This document shows positions 1-9,877 of a DNA stretch of 64,000 bases, piece by piece. The translations under genes and the position numbers were made by a program. Under the pieces are notes generated by a model. The model saw only the letters and a list, made by a program, of their open reading frames with translations. It was not told where the DNA came from and searched no databases. The DNA is taken from positions 250,508 through 314,507 of the forward strand of contig NZ_LKEG01000052.1 in assembly GCF_001645105.1 (NCBI RefSeq), in the 5' to 3' direction. This DNA is from Pseudomonas marginalis (GTDB lineage: Bacteria > Pseudomonadota > Gammaproteobacteria > Pseudomonadales > Pseudomonadaceae). Numbering within the stretch: the stretch's first letter is position 1; each line of letters begins with the position of its first letter.

Positions 1-672
1 CAGTTCGCGGGCGCCGATAAAGTCGCGGGTGTGTTCATTGAGCGGGCAGTGCAGGGTGAGGGCGTCGACCTGCGCGAGCAGTTCATCCAGCGGCACGCGG
101 TCGGCACGGGCAGGGCGTCCCGGAATCGCACCGAGCACCACGCGCATACCAAAGGCTTGCGCCAGGCGTGCTACGGCGCTGCCCAATTCACCGTGACCGA
201 GCAGGCCGAGGGTTTTGCCTTCCAGCTCGACGATGGGGTGGTCCAGCAGGCAGAACTGCTTGGCTTGCTGCCACTTGCCGGCGCTTACATCCCGTTGATA
301 GTCCTTCAAGCGCGTCGCCAGGTTGAGCAGCAGCATGATCGTGTGCTGCGCCACCGACGGCGTGCCGTAGCCCTGGCAGTTGCTCACGGTGATGCCTTGG
401 GCGCGGGCGGCTTCGAGGTCGACGTTATTGGTGCCGGTGGCCGACACCAGAATCAGCTTGAGTTCCGGGCAGGCCGCCAGGGTTTCGCGGTTGAGGGCGA
501 TTTTGTTGCTGATGGCTACCTGAACGCCTTGCAGGCGTTCAACCACATTCTGCGGCGTGGTGCCTGTAAACAACTGCAACTCGCTGAAGCTGTTGCGCAG
601 CTCGCTGAGGTCAAGGTCCCCCAAGTCCAGGGACGGGTGATCAAGGAAGACGGCGCGACGATTGTTCGTCAT
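1..672 (-). CDS. D-2-hydroxyacid dehydrogenase (glycerate dehydrogenase/HprA-like), C-terminus cut by window edge
   Basis: NAD(P)-dependent oxidoreductase of the D-isomer-specific 2-hydroxyacid dehydrogenase family. The ATG at 672 opens MTNNRRAVFLDHPSLDLGDL, and 224 codons remain in frame to base 1. The N-terminal substrate-binding half, the nucleotide-binding loop GLLGHGELGSAVARLAQ and the strand before the active site (ALTLHCPLNEHTRDFIGARE) are visible. The catalytic Glu and His and the C-terminus lie outside the window. It diverges from the LysE-type exporter gene. Hydroxypyruvate/glycerate specificity is inferred from the similar gene order I remember in P. putida (dehydrogenase, acyl-CoA ligase, DUF1302, DUF1329, LuxR), not from a specificity residue. 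Confidence 0.85.
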   Translation of the reverse strand, partial: MTNNRRAVFLDHPSLDLGDLDLSELRNSFSELQLFTGTTPQNVVERLQGVQVAISNKIALNRETLAACPELKLILVSATGTNNVDLEAARAQGITVSNCQGYGTPSVAQHTIMLLLNLATRLKDYQRDVSAGKWQQAKQFCLLDHPIVELEGKTLGLLGHGELGSAVARLAQAFGMRVVLGAIPGRPARADRVPLDELLAQVDALTLHCPLNEHTRDFIGAREL

Positions 673-757
673 CAACTGTACCTTTTGCGACAGGGTTCGA
701 AGGCGTAATCTGCCGAGCCTATCAGATGAAATAATCAGTTACTTAAAGGGAGTGAGC

Positions 758-1390
758 ATGTACGCCGCCGAGTTCTTGACTGTAGCCCTGATTCACTTAT
801 TGGCGGTGGCCAGCCCCGGCCCGGATTTCGCGGTGGTGGTGCGTGAAAGTGTGACCCACGGCCGCCGCGCCGGCACCTGGACCGCACTGGGCGTGGGCTC
901 GGCGATATTCCTGCACGTGGGGTACTCGCTGCTCGGTATCGGCCTGATCGTGTCCCAGTCCATCGTGCTGTTCAACGCGCTCAAATGGGCGGCGGCGGCC
1001 TACCTGCTGTACATCGGCTTCAAGGCCCTGCGCGCGCAGCCGGCCAAGCCGGCCGCCGAGGGCGAGTTGCACCGCGAGGCGGGCGAGCGCACCCCGCGTG
1101 GGGCGTTCACTGCCGGCTTCGTGACCAACGGCTTGAACCCCAAAGCCACGCTGTTCTTCCTGTCGTTGTTTACCGTGGTGATCAACCCGCACACACCGCT
1201 GGCGATCCAGGCCGGTTACGGCGTGTACCTGGCGGTAGCGACGGCGCTGTGGTTCTGCCTGGTGGCGATGCTGTTCAGCCAGCAGCGCGTGCGCGCAGGG
1301 TTTGCGCGGATGGGGCATTGGTTTGATCGGACCATGGGCGCGGTGTTGATCGCCATCGGGGTAAAGCTGGCCTTCACCAGCATGAAATAG
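758..1390 (+). CDS. LysE/RhtB family amino-acid exporter
   Basis: A 210-residue inner-membrane protein with about six hydrophobic segments, the usual length for LysE/RhtB translocators. The N-terminal MYAAEFLTVALIHLLAVASP segment and the following GPDF motif are typical of the family, as is GFVTNGLNPKATLFFLSLF near residue 120. These proteins export amino acids such as lysine, homoserine or threonine, but the substrate cannot be read from sequence. I chose the ATG at 758 because AAAGGGAG lies about six bases ahead of it; the longer reading frame upstream has no ribosome site and runs into the divergent gene. It appears to be a single-gene unit. Confidence 0.85.
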   Translation: MYAAEFLTVALIHLLAVASPGPDFAVVVRESVTHGRRAGTWTALGVGSAIFLHVGYSLLGIGLIVSQSIVLFNALKWAAAAYLLYIGFKALRAQPAKPAAEGELHREAGERTPRGAFTAGFVTNGLNPKATLFFLSLFTVVINPHTPLAIQAGYGVYLAVATALWFCLVAMLFSQQRVRAGFARMGHWFDRTMGAVLIAIGVKLAFTSMK

Positions 1391-1521
1391 GCTGGATGCT
1401 GGCGCAAAGCTAGCATTCATTGGGGTTTGCAAATCATTCCTTTGGCTGATTTAGCTGAAACATAAGGTCTCTAAAGTGCAGGTCTTCAAGCCAAGACCGT
1501 GCAGTCATAAAAGGGATTCGT

Positions 1522-3204
1522 ATGTTGCAGACCCGTGTTATCCCGCCCGCCGAAGGTGCGTACCAATACCCGCTGTTGATCAAACGCCTGTTGATGTCCG
1601 GCACCCGTTACGAGAAGACCCGGGAAATCGTCTACCGCGACAAGCTGCGCTACACCTACCCGACGTTGATCGAGCGGGTCGCGCGCCTGGCGAATGTGTT
1701 GACCGACGCCGGCGTCAAGGCCGGTGACACCGTGGCGGTGATGGATTGGGACAGCCATCGCTACCTGGAATGCATGTTCGCCATCCCGATGATCGGCGCG
1801 GTGATCCACACCATCAACGTGCGCCTGTCGCCGGAACAGATCCTGTACACCATGAACCACGCCGAGGACCGCTTCGTGCTGGTCAACAGCGAGTTCGTGG
1901 GCCTTTACCAGGCCATCGCCGGGCAGCTCACCACCGTCGACAAGACCCTGCTGCTCACCGACGGCGAGACCAAGACCGCCGAGTTGCCCAACCTGGTGGG
2001 CGAGTACGAAACCCTGCTGGCCGCCGCGAGCCCGACATACGACTTCCAGGACTTCGACGAGCATTCCGTCGCCACCACCTTCTACACCACTGGCACCACC
2101 GGTAACCCTAAGGGTGTGTATTTCACCCATCGCCAACTGGTGCTGCACACCATCGGCGTGGCGACCATCATGGGCAGCGTCGACAGCGTGCGCCTGCTCG
2201 GCACCAACGACGTGTACATGCCCATTACACCGATGTTCCACGTGCACGCCTGGGGCCTGCCGTACGTGGCGACCATGCTTGGCCTGAAACAGGTCTATCC
2301 CGGCCGCTACGATCCGGAATACCTGGTGGAGCTGTGGCGCAAGGAGAAGGTCACGTTCTCCCACTGCGTGCCGACCATCCTGCAAATGGTGCTCAATGCC
2401 AAGGCCGCCCAGGGCGTGGATTTTGGCGGCTGGAAAATCGTCATCGGCGGCAGCGCGCTCAACCGTTCGCTGTATGAAGCGTCCAAGGCGCGTGGCATCC
2501 AATTGACCGCTGCGTACGGCATGTCCGAGACCGGGCCGCTGGTGTCCTGCGCCCACCTCAACGACGAGTTGATGGCCGGCAGCGAAGATGAGCGCATTAC
2601 TTACCGCATCAAGGCCGGCGTGCCGGGGCCGTTGGTGGAGGCGGCGATCATCGACGGCGACGGCAATTTCCTGCCTGCCGACGGTGAGTCCCAGGGTGAA
2701 TTGGTGTTGCGTGCGCCGTGGCTCAGCGAAGGTTATTTCAACGAGCCGCAAAAGGGCGCCGAGCTGTGGGCCGGCGGCTGGATGCACACCGGCGACGTGG
2801 CCACGCTGGATGCCTTTGGCGTGATCGACATCCGCGACCGCATTAAAGACGTGATCAAGACCGGCGGCGAGTGGATCTCGTCCCTGGCCCTCGAAGACCT
2901 GGTCAGCCGCCACCCGGCGGTACGCGAAGTAGCGGTGGTGGGCATCGCCGACCCGCAGTGGGGCGAGCGCCCGTTTGCGCTGCTGGTGGTGCGTGATGGC
3001 CATGTGATAGGGGCCCGCGAGCTCAAGGAACACCTCAAGCCGTTCGTCGAACTGGGCCACTTGAGCAAGTGGGCAATTCCGAGCCAGATCGCCGTTGTTA
3101 CGGAAATTCCCAAGACCAGCGTCGGCAAGCTCGACAAAAAACGTATCCGAGTTGACATCATTGAGTGGCAGGCCAACAACAGCACGTTCCTGTCGACGCT
3201 CTAA
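1522..3204 (+). CDS. AlkK-like fatty-acid--CoA ligase (AMP-forming)
   Basis: A 560-residue ANL-superfamily adenylating enzyme that activates fatty acids to acyl-CoA through an acyl-AMP intermediate. The ATP-binding P-loop TFYTTGTTGNPKGVYFTH sits near residues 185-205, the A5-type motif AAYGMSETGP near 333, and the hinge GWMHTGDVATLDAFGVIDI followed by DRIKDVIKTGGEWIS near 420-450. The conserved C-terminal lysine motif is PKTSVGKLDKKRIR. The form matches medium-chain ligases such as AlkK of P. oleovorans. AAGGGA lies six bases before the ATG. A hairpin with stem GCCGTGCCC follows the stop. The DUF1302/DUF1329 genes downstream suggest a lipid-related locus, but the substrate is an inference. 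Confidence 0.88.
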   Translation: MLQTRVIPPAEGAYQYPLLIKRLLMSGTRYEKTREIVYRDKLRYTYPTLIERVARLANVLTDAGVKAGDTVAVMDWDSHRYLECMFAIPMIGAVIHTINVRLSPEQILYTMNHAEDRFVLVNSEFVGLYQAIAGQLTTVDKTLLLTDGETKTAELPNLVGEYETLLAAASPTYDFQDFDEHSVATTFYTTGTTGNPKGVYFTHRQLVLHTIGVATIMGSVDSVRLLGTNDVYMPITPMFHVHAWGLPYVATMLGLKQVYPGRYDPEYLVELWRKEKVTFSHCVPTILQMVLNAKAAQGVDFGGWKIVIGGSALNRSLYEASKARGIQLTAAYGMSETGPLVSCAHLNDELMAGSEDERITYRIKAGVPGPLVEAAIIDGDGNFLPADGESQGELVLRAPWLSEGYFNEPQKGAELWAGGWMHTGDVATLDAFGVIDIRDRIKDVIKTGGEWISSLALEDLVSRHPAVREVAVVGIADPQWGERPFALLVVRDGHVIGARELKEHLKPFVELGHLSKWAIPSQIAVVTEIPKTSVGKLDKKRIRVDIIEWQANNSTFLSTL

Positions 3205-3534
3205 TGCCTGCGCCGTGCCCATTCGGGCACGGCACTGCTCTATCTCGCGCCTTCACTTGTGATTTGCCAATTTTCAGCCATCCTTGCCGCGTCGGCCTTC
3301 GCCGACATGGCGAAAGGGTCGTGGCAGACGGGTTGGTGATGCAAATCACACTTTAGAGGGATCAAGCACTACCCCCTGCTGGCTATAGTCCCTTCCAGAG
3401 TTTTTCACGGATGTTCCGCTTCGGGCCATGGGGGCTCGGCTGCCGAGCGGCATTGGAATCGTTGTATTCCGGCCGTTACAAGCATCACAGAACGAACTCA
3501 CTGCCATAACAATAATGCACATGGAGTAGCGTCG
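3205..3534 (+). other. Intergenic region between acyl-CoA ligase and DUF1302 genes
   Basis: This 330-base stretch has no credible coding frame. Besides the 3' hairpin it holds a possible sigma70 -10 element TATAGT at 3384-3389 without a convincing -35 partner, and a G-rich ribosome-binding area (ATGGAGTAG) just before the DUF1302 gene. The promoter of the DUF1302-DUF1329 pair most likely lies here. Confidence 0.4.
3212..3233 (+). terminator. Hairpin after the acyl-CoA ligase gene
   Basis: Perfect nine-base stem GCCGTGCCC/GGGCACGGC with an ATTC loop, starting eight bases after the ligase stop. No T-run follows, so it may be a weak terminator or an mRNA-stabilising 3' hairpin. Confidence 0.5.
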
Positions 3535-5403
3535 ATGACCTCAGTAAACCAGTTCTGGCGCCGGGCAAAACTGCCCCTGGCCGTCAGTCTCGCCTCTACG
3601 CTCGCCGGGCCCGCATTCGGCGTCAGTTTCAATATCGGTGAAATCGAAGGGAGTTTTGACTCGTCTCTTTCCGTGGGGGCGAGCTGGTCGACAGCCAAAG
3701 CCAACCGCGACCTGATAGGCGTCAACAACGGGGGCAGGGGCTTGTCCCAGACCTCCGATGACGGCCATTTGAACTTCAAGCGGGGTGAGACCTTCTCGAA
3801 GATCTTCAAAGGCATTCATGACCTGGAGCTGAAGTACGGCGACACCGGCGTGTTTGTGCGTGGCAAGTATTGGTATGACTTTGAGTTGAAAGACGAAAGC
3901 CGTCTGTTCAAGGACATCAGCGACAACAACCGTAAAGAGGGGGCAAAGTCCTCGGGCGGGCAAATTCTCGATGCGTTCGTCTACCACAACTATGCGATCG
4001 CCGATCAGCCGGGTTCGGTGCGGTTGGGCAAGCAGGTTGTAAGTTGGGGGGAGAGTACTTTCATCGGCGGCGGCATCAACTCCATCAACCCGATCGACGT
4101 GTCTGCATTCCGTCGTCCAGGTGCGGAAATCAAGGAAGGCTTGATTCCGGTCAACATGTTTTATGTATCCCAATCCCTCACCGAAAACCTGTCGGCAGAA
4201 GCGTTTTACCAGTTGGAATGGGACCAGACGGTTACCGACAACTGCGGCACGTTCTTCTCTCAGCCTGACGTCGTTTCAGATGGTTGCAGCAATAACCTGC
4301 GGGTGTTGAACAGCCGTCGATTCCTGCCCGGGGCCGGAGCCTTTCTGCCCGGCCTAGCGGCCAATGGTGTAGATATCAATAACGAGGGCGTCCTCGTTCG
4401 ACGCGGCCCAGACCGTGATGCGCGCGACAGCGGCCAATTCGGTGCAGCATTCCGCTACAACTATGAGCCGTTGGACACGGAGTTCGGGGCTTACTTCATG
4501 AACTACCACAGTCGTGCGCCAATTTTCAGTGCCCAAGGCGCACCACAATCCGCTTACACCGGGGCAACGCCGGGTGTACCAGGTGCACTGCGCCCTCTGG
4601 TGGTTGCGGGTAACTCCAACTATTTCATCGAGTACCCTGAGGACATTCGTCTTTATGGCTTGAGTTTCTCCACCACCTTGCCCACGGGGACCGCGTGGAG
4701 TGGCGAGCTGAGTTATCGTCCTAATGCTCCTGTTCAACTGAGCACTACCGATATTCTTTTTGCGGGCGTCACGCCAATTCCTGGCTTTGGCAATGCGTCG
4801 GTGCTCAAGGGCAATCCCGGGCAAGATCTGCATGGCTATAAACGCAAGGAAGTCACCCAGTTCCAAACCACCTTCACGCACTTCTTCGATCAAGTCATGG
4901 GCGCCAGCCGCTTGACCACCGTCGGTGAAATCGGCGTGACCCACGTCGGTGGACTGGAGAGTAAATCCGAGGCGCGTTATGGCCGTGACCCGGTCTTTGG
5001 TCCGGGTTCGCTGCCAGGTGGTTTCTGCAACACGCTCAACAACTCCACAGCGCAAGGGGGTGGTTTGCCTAACGCCGCCAGCCTGAACACCAATTGCAAC
5101 AACGACGGTTACACCACTGCTACATCCTGGGGCTACCGCGCCCGAGCCATCTGGGAATATCCGGACGTGTTCGCTGGCGTCAACCTCAAACCTAACGTGG
5201 CGTGGTCCCATGACGTAAAAGGTTATTCGCCAGGCCCTGGCGGTAACTTCGAAGAAGGTCGCAAGGCGGTCAGCCTGGGCCTGGATGCCGAGTATCAGAA
5301 CACCTATACCGCCAGCCTGGCCTACACCAACTTCTTTGGTGGCAAGTTCAGTACGGTGGATGACCGCGACTTCGTCGCTTTGAGCTTCGGCGCCAACTTC
5401 TAA
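3535..5403 (+). CDS. Exported DUF1302 family protein
   Basis: A 622-residue protein with a basic N-terminus and a hydrophobic signal segment ending near AGPAFGVSF (about residue 31). The rest is rich in aromatic and Gly residues in alternating patterns and ends in an aromatic residue (...FVALSFGANF), as beta-barrel outer-membrane proteins do. DUF1302 proteins in Pseudomonas are commonly encoded immediately before a DUF1329 gene, as here (28-base gap, presumably one operon). Their biochemical role is unsettled; links to hydrophobic-compound use or envelope transport have been suggested for relatives. I assign the family with confidence but not the function. Confidence 0.8.
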   Translation: MTSVNQFWRRAKLPLAVSLASTLAGPAFGVSFNIGEIEGSFDSSLSVGASWSTAKANRDLIGVNNGGRGLSQTSDDGHLNFKRGETFSKIFKGIHDLELKYGDTGVFVRGKYWYDFELKDESRLFKDISDNNRKEGAKSSGGQILDAFVYHNYAIADQPGSVRLGKQVVSWGESTFIGGGINSINPIDVSAFRRPGAEIKEGLIPVNMFYVSQSLTENLSAEAFYQLEWDQTVTDNCGTFFSQPDVVSDGCSNNLRVLNSRRFLPGAGAFLPGLAANGVDINNEGVLVRRGPDRDARDSGQFGAAFRYNYEPLDTEFGAYFMNYHSRAPIFSAQGAPQSAYTGATPGVPGALRPLVVAGNSNYFIEYPEDIRLYGLSFSTTLPTGTAWSGELSYRPNAPVQLSTTDILFAGVTPIPGFGNASVLKGNPGQDLHGYKRKEVTQFQTTFTHFFDQVMGASRLTTVGEIGVTHVGGLESKSEARYGRDPVFGPGSLPGGFCNTLNNSTAQGGGLPNAASLNTNCNNDGYTTATSWGYRARAIWEYPDVFAGVNLKPNVAWSHDVKGYSPGPGGNFEEGRKAVSLGLDAEYQNTYTASLAYTNFFGGKFSTVDDRDFVALSFGANF

Positions 5404-5431
5404 GCACACTGCATTTCAGGAAGACCAGAAC

Positions 5432-6796
5432 ATGAAAATAACCAAAAGTCTGTTGCACGTGGGTGTGCTTGGGCTGTCGATCCTGGCGAGCAACGTCATG
5501 GCCGCAGTCTCGGCGGATGAAGCGGCCAAGTTGGGCACGAGCCTGACGCCGATGGGCGCCGAGATGGCCGGTAACGCCGCAGGCACCATTCCTAAATGGT
5601 CGCCGCTGCCTACCAACGCCGGCGCCGTCGACGCCCGTGGGTTCCTGGCCAACCCCTACGCCAGTGAGCAACCGCAATTCACCATCACTGCGGCGAACGT
5701 CGAGCAATACAAAGACAAGCTGGCACCGGGGCAGTACGCGATGTTCAAGCGTTACCCGGAAACCTTCAAGATGCCGGTCTACCCGACCCATCGCGGCGCC
5801 ACCGTGCCGGCTGATGTGTTCGCCGCGATCAAGAAGAACGCCACCACCACCAACCTGGTGTCGGGCGGCAACGGCCTGGAAAACTTCGAAACCGCCGTGC
5901 CGTTCCCGATTCCCAAAAGCGGCGTTGAAGTCATCTGGAACCACATCACCCGTTATCGCGGTGGCAGCGTGACCCGTCTGGTAACCCAGGCTACGCCACA
6001 AACCAACGGTTCCTACAGCCTGGTGTACTTCCGCGACCAGTTTGTGTTCCGCGACAAGATGAAAGACTTCGACCCGAAAAACCCGGGTAACGTGCTGTTC
6101 TACTTCAAGCAGCAAGTGACCGCGCCGGCCCGTCTGGCCGGTGGTGTGCTGCTGGTGCACGAAACCCTGGACCAGGTGAAGGAGCCGCGTTCGGCCTGGG
6201 TCTACAACGCCGGCCAGCGCCGTGTGCGCCGGGCGCCGCAAGTGTCCTATGACGGCCCAGGTACCGCCGCCGATGGCCTGCGTACGTCCGACAACCTCGA
6301 CATGTACAACGGTGCACCGGATCGCTACGACTGGAAGCTCGAAGGCAAGAAAGAAATCTACATCGCCTCCAACAGCTACAAGATCGATGATCCGAAGCTC
6401 AAGTACGCCGACATCATCAAGGCCGGCCACATCAACCAGGACTTGGCTCGCTACGAGCTGCGCCGCGTCTGGCACGTGGTCGCGACCTTGAAGGAAGGCC
6501 AGCGCCATATCTATGCCAAGCGTGATTTCTTCATCGACGAAGACACCTGGCAAGCGGCGGTCATCGACCACTACGACGGCCGTGGCCAGCTGTGGCGCGT
6601 TGCCGAAGCCCACGCCGAGAACTACTACGACAAACAAGTGCCGTGGTACGCCCTGGAAACCCTCTACGACCTGCAGTCCGGCCGCTACCTTGCACTGGGC
6701 ATGAAGAACGAAGAGAAACAGGCGTATGACTTCGGCTTCACCGCCACCACCAGCGACTTCACGCCAGCGGCCTTGCGCCAGGATGGTGTTCGCTAA
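5432..6796 (+). CDS. Exported DUF1329 family protein
   Basis: A 454-residue periplasmic protein. The signal peptide spans about residues 1-24 (MKITKSLLHVGVLGLSILAS then NVMAAVSADEA). DUF1329 proteins have a LolA-like fold and accompany DUF1302 proteins. The mature part contains the family-type segments KNPGNVLFYFKQ and DRYDWKLEGKKEIYI, and a C-terminal region on residue turnover near DEDTWQAAVIDHYDGRGQLW. The start has AGGAAGA ahead of the ATG. It is probably the second gene of an operon with the DUF1302 gene. A REP pair follows the stop, and the LuxR-type regulator comes next. Function is unknown; binding of a lipid-like ligand is an inference from the fold. Confidence 0.8.
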   Translation: MKITKSLLHVGVLGLSILASNVMAAVSADEAAKLGTSLTPMGAEMAGNAAGTIPKWSPLPTNAGAVDARGFLANPYASEQPQFTITAANVEQYKDKLAPGQYAMFKRYPETFKMPVYPTHRGATVPADVFAAIKKNATTTNLVSGGNGLENFETAVPFPIPKSGVEVIWNHITRYRGGSVTRLVTQATPQTNGSYSLVYFRDQFVFRDKMKDFDPKNPGNVLFYFKQQVTAPARLAGGVLLVHETLDQVKEPRSAWVYNAGQRRVRRAPQVSYDGPGTAADGLRTSDNLDMYNGAPDRYDWKLEGKKEIYIASNSYKIDDPKLKYADIIKAGHINQDLARYELRRVWHVVATLKEGQRHIYAKRDFFIDEDTWQAAVIDHYDGRGQLWRVAEAHAENYYDKQVPWYALETLYDLQSGRYLALGMKNEEKQAYDFGFTATTSDFTPAALRQDGVR

Positions 6797-6811
6797 GCTG
6801 AGTTAACTCGC

Positions 6812-6910
6812 AAATGTGGGAGGGGGCTTGCCCCCGATAGCGGTGTGACAGTCAAAAAGTGCATTGACTGATCCGTCGCCATCGGGGGCTTGCCCCCTCC
6901 CACATTTTTT
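6812..6910. repeat. REP pair (REPIN), GGGGGCTTGCCCCC type
   Basis: Two inverted copies of a REP unit (GTGGGAGGGGGCTTGCCCCC and its complement) flank a spacer of about 35 bases. The sequence can fold into a long hairpin and lies between the DUF1329 gene and the LuxR regulator. Similar elements occur at 39.8 and 51.2 kb. In fluorescent pseudomonads such pairs are spread by a RAYT transposase encoded elsewhere; none is in this window. Confidence 0.9.
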
Positions 6911-7021
6911 GTCGCAGTTCTTTTTCAGGCAAATGTTGCAAAGATCTACAAACCTGCCGCTTTTACCGCTAGTCTGCGGACATCTGCAATGCCGACAACA
7001 GCCTTCTACAAGAGCCCGGCG

Positions 7022-9751
7022 ATGACTGATCTGTCCCGAATCCAAGGGCCTGCCAGTGCGGTAATCCCCACCCTGGAAGGTCGTTTCTACAGGCCACCCC
7101 TGCCTGACGGCTACGTGCTGCGACCGCGCCTGTGCGAGCGCCTGAGTGCCGGGCTGGAAGGGCGGCTGTTGCTGGTCAGCGCGCCGGCGGGGTTCGGCAA
7201 GAGTTCGTTGGCGGTGGAGTTCTGCCAGAGTCTGCCGCCCCATTGGCAGAGTTTGTGGCTGGGCCTGAGCCCGCGTGACAGCGACCCCGGCCGTTTCCTC
7301 GAACGCCTGCTCGACGGTTTGCAGCAATTCTTCCCGCAACTCGGCGCCCAATCCCTGGGCCTGCTGAAAATGCGCCAGCGTCACCAACCCTTTGCCTTCG
7401 AAGAATGGCTGGACGGCCTGCTCGATGAGCTGACGGTGCACCTGTCTACCCGCGCGCCGCTGTTGCTGGTGCTGGATGACTATCACCTGGCCCAAGGGCC
7501 GGTGCTCGATCGCTGCCTGCAGTTTTTCCTCAACCATTTGCCCGATGGCCTGGTGGTGCTGGTCACCAGCCGCCAGCGCCCGGACTGGCATCTGGCGCGG
7601 CTGCGGTTGTCGCGCCACCTGCTCGAGCTGCACGAACAAGACCTGCGCCTGACGCACGGCGAATCCCTGGCGGTGCTGGATCGCCACAGCAGTTCCTTGC
7701 GCGGCGAAGCCCTCGACAACCTGATCCGCCGCAGTGAAGGCTGGGTCGCCGGTTTGCGCTTCTGGTTGCTGGCCGCCTCTGAAGCCGGCAGTGACGGTGC
7801 CCTGCCCCAGAGCCTGCACGGGGGGGAAGGGCTGATCCGCGACTACCTGCTGGAAGAAGTGATCGACTGCCTGCCGGCCGACGTGCAGGCGTTTTTGTAC
7901 GACACCGCCCCTCAGGATCGTTTTTGCAGCGCGCTCTGCGACGCCGTGCGCGAAGCTCATGACAGCGCCGAAATCCTGCGTTACCTGCAAGCCCACCAAG
8001 TGTTCCTGGTACCGCTCGACGAGCAGGGCCATTGGTACCGTTACCACCATTTGTTTTCCGACCTGCTGCGCACCCGACGCGCCAGCAGCAACGTGCTGCC
8101 GGCGGCCAGCCTGCACCTGCGTGCGTGCCGGTGGTTCAATGCCCAGGGCTTGATCGATGAAGCGGTGGAGCAGGCGTTGCGCGCCGGTCACCTGGATGTA
8201 GCCGCCAACCTGGTGCAGAACCTGTCCGAAGAGCAACTGTTGGCCGAGCAGAATGTGGGCATGCTGCTGCGCTGGAAAATGGACTTGCCCGACAGCCTGC
8301 TGATCAGCACGCCGCGCTTGATCGTGCTCTACAGCTGGGCTTTGGGCCTGGCCTGTCAGTTGGACGCGGCGGAGGAGCTGTCCAGCTATCTCAGCCGCTT
8401 CCTGCCGGCACCGTCGGCCACCGCGCAGAAATCGATGCTGGCTCAATGGCTGGCGCTGAGCGGGATCATCGCCCGGGGCCGGGGCGATCGCGAGCTGACC
8501 CAGCGCTATTGCAGCGAAGCGTTGGAAAGCCTGCCGCAACGGCGTTACGGCCAGCGACTGATGTGCCTGTCGACCCTCTCCAACCTGGCCATTGTCGATG
8601 CCGATCTGTGGCGTGCCCGTGGCTTGAATCGCGAATCCCTGGAGCTGGCGCAGCGCGTCGGCAACCCGTTGTTCGAGGCCCTGGCCCATTACGACCGTGC
8701 GCGTGTGTTGCAGGCGCGCGGCGAAATCCTGCGCTCCCTGGATGAAGTGCGCCAGGGCCTGCAACGCCTGCAGGGCCTGGCGCCTCAACGGTTGTACGCG
8801 GTGCGCGCGCGTCTATCGCTCTATGAAGGTTTTTTGCTGCTGGTGCGGCTCCAGCCCGAAGCCGGGCTCGCCCGCTTGCGCGCCGGCCTCGCCGAAGCCC
8901 GCGCTTGTCGCGACATCAGCGTGTTGATCGGCCATTGTGTGATCGCCAGTTTCGAAGGCCGTCGTGGCGACTTCGCCCGTGCCTTTGCCGAGCTCGCCGA
9001 GGCGGAGCGGCTGATGCATATCTGGGACGTGCCACCGATCTACTACCTGGCGATGATCACCCTGATCAAATGCGAGCTGTGGCTTGCCCAGGGCCGCACC
9101 GACCTGGCCGACGCCTGGCTGACCCGCCTGGCGCAAACCTACAACGGTGAGCAGGCTGCCGCCGCGCCAGAGTTTCATCCACACCTGCCGCAACATATCG
9201 GGTTGCAGCAGGCGGCCCTGGATGCCATTCGCCATCAACCCGCGGCGGCGCTGCTCCGGCTTGAAGAGTTGGCACAACAGGCCCACAACAGCGGCCGCCA
9301 GATGATCGCCCTCATGGCCCTGACTCAACAGGTGCAACTGCTGATTGAAGGCGGTCAGGAAACCAAGGCGCGTCCGGTGCTGGTCCAGGCACTGGAGGCG
9401 GGTGCCGGTGGCGCGTTGCAACCCTTCCAGCGGTTGTTGGAAGCCCACCCGGAATGGATGCGCGAGCAACTCGCCAAAGATCCTCATGGTTTACTCAACG
9501 AGAGCCTGCAGGCGCTGTTGCCGGCGGTCGTGGTGGTGGAGGCTGCTTCAACCCATGAAACCTTGAGTGCGCGGGAGCTGGCGGTGCTGCAATTGATCGC
9601 CCAAGGCTGTTCGAACCAGGAGATCAGCAATCGGCTGTTCATCTCGCTACACACCGTCAAGACTCACGCCAGTCACATCAACAGCAAACTGGGGGTTGAG
9701 CGGCGCACACAGGCGGTGGCGCGGGCGCAGGAACTGAGGTTGATTGGCTAG
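7022..9751 (+). CDS. MalT-type LuxR-family transcriptional regulator (LAL regulator)
   Basis: A 909-residue ATP-dependent activator. An AAA/STAND-type ATPase domain carries Walker A (SAPAGFGKSSLAVEF, near residue 60) and Walker B (LLLVLDDYH, near 153). A long helical, TPR-like central region follows, and a LuxR-type helix-turn-helix lies at the C-terminus (LSARELAVLQLIAQGCSNQE ... ISLHTVKTHASHI). This is the MalT layout, in which an inducer and ATP drive oligomerisation. I start it at the ATG at 7022 (MTDLSRIQG). Upstream in-frame starts at 6890 or 6989 would place coding sequence in or next to the REP element. By position it may control the DUF1302/DUF1329 or acyl-CoA ligase genes; this is inferred from synteny only. 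Confidence 0.88.
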   Translation: MTDLSRIQGPASAVIPTLEGRFYRPPLPDGYVLRPRLCERLSAGLEGRLLLVSAPAGFGKSSLAVEFCQSLPPHWQSLWLGLSPRDSDPGRFLERLLDGLQQFFPQLGAQSLGLLKMRQRHQPFAFEEWLDGLLDELTVHLSTRAPLLLVLDDYHLAQGPVLDRCLQFFLNHLPDGLVVLVTSRQRPDWHLARLRLSRHLLELHEQDLRLTHGESLAVLDRHSSSLRGEALDNLIRRSEGWVAGLRFWLLAASEAGSDGALPQSLHGGEGLIRDYLLEEVIDCLPADVQAFLYDTAPQDRFCSALCDAVREAHDSAEILRYLQAHQVFLVPLDEQGHWYRYHHLFSDLLRTRRASSNVLPAASLHLRACRWFNAQGLIDEAVEQALRAGHLDVAANLVQNLSEEQLLAEQNVGMLLRWKMDLPDSLLISTPRLIVLYSWALGLACQLDAAEELSSYLSRFLPAPSATAQKSMLAQWLALSGIIARGRGDRELTQRYCSEALESLPQRRYGQRLMCLSTLSNLAIVDADLWRARGLNRESLELAQRVGNPLFEALAHYDRARVLQARGEILRSLDEVRQGLQRLQGLAPQRLYAVRARLSLYEGFLLLVRLQPEAGLARLRAGLAEARACRDISVLIGHCVIASFEGRRGDFARAFAELAEAERLMHIWDVPPIYYLAMITLIKCELWLAQGRTDLADAWLTRLAQTYNGEQAAAAPEFHPHLPQHIGLQQAALDAIRHQPAAALLRLEELAQQAHNSGRQMIALMALTQQVQLLIEGGQETKARPVLVQALEAGAGGALQPFQRLLEAHPEWMREQLAKDPHGLLNESLQALLPAVVVVEAASTHETLSARELAVLQLIAQGCSNQEISNRLFISLHTVKTHASHINSKLGVERRTQAVARAQELRLIG

Positions 9752-9877
9752 AGATACCCTGTGGCAAGCGAGCTTGCTCACGTTGGGCGGCGAAGCGGGC
9801 TCAGTCTGTTCTAATAGTGCAATTATTCTGGCGATACTCGCCTGAAAACGTCATTTCATTTGCACGAGAGCCCTTCC

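Noticed and set aside
9762..9777. REP pair before the metallo-hydrolase gene
   Set aside because: Only one half site (GCAAGCGAGCTTGCTC) is present, so it is at most a solitary REP remnant and is mentioned only under the gene.
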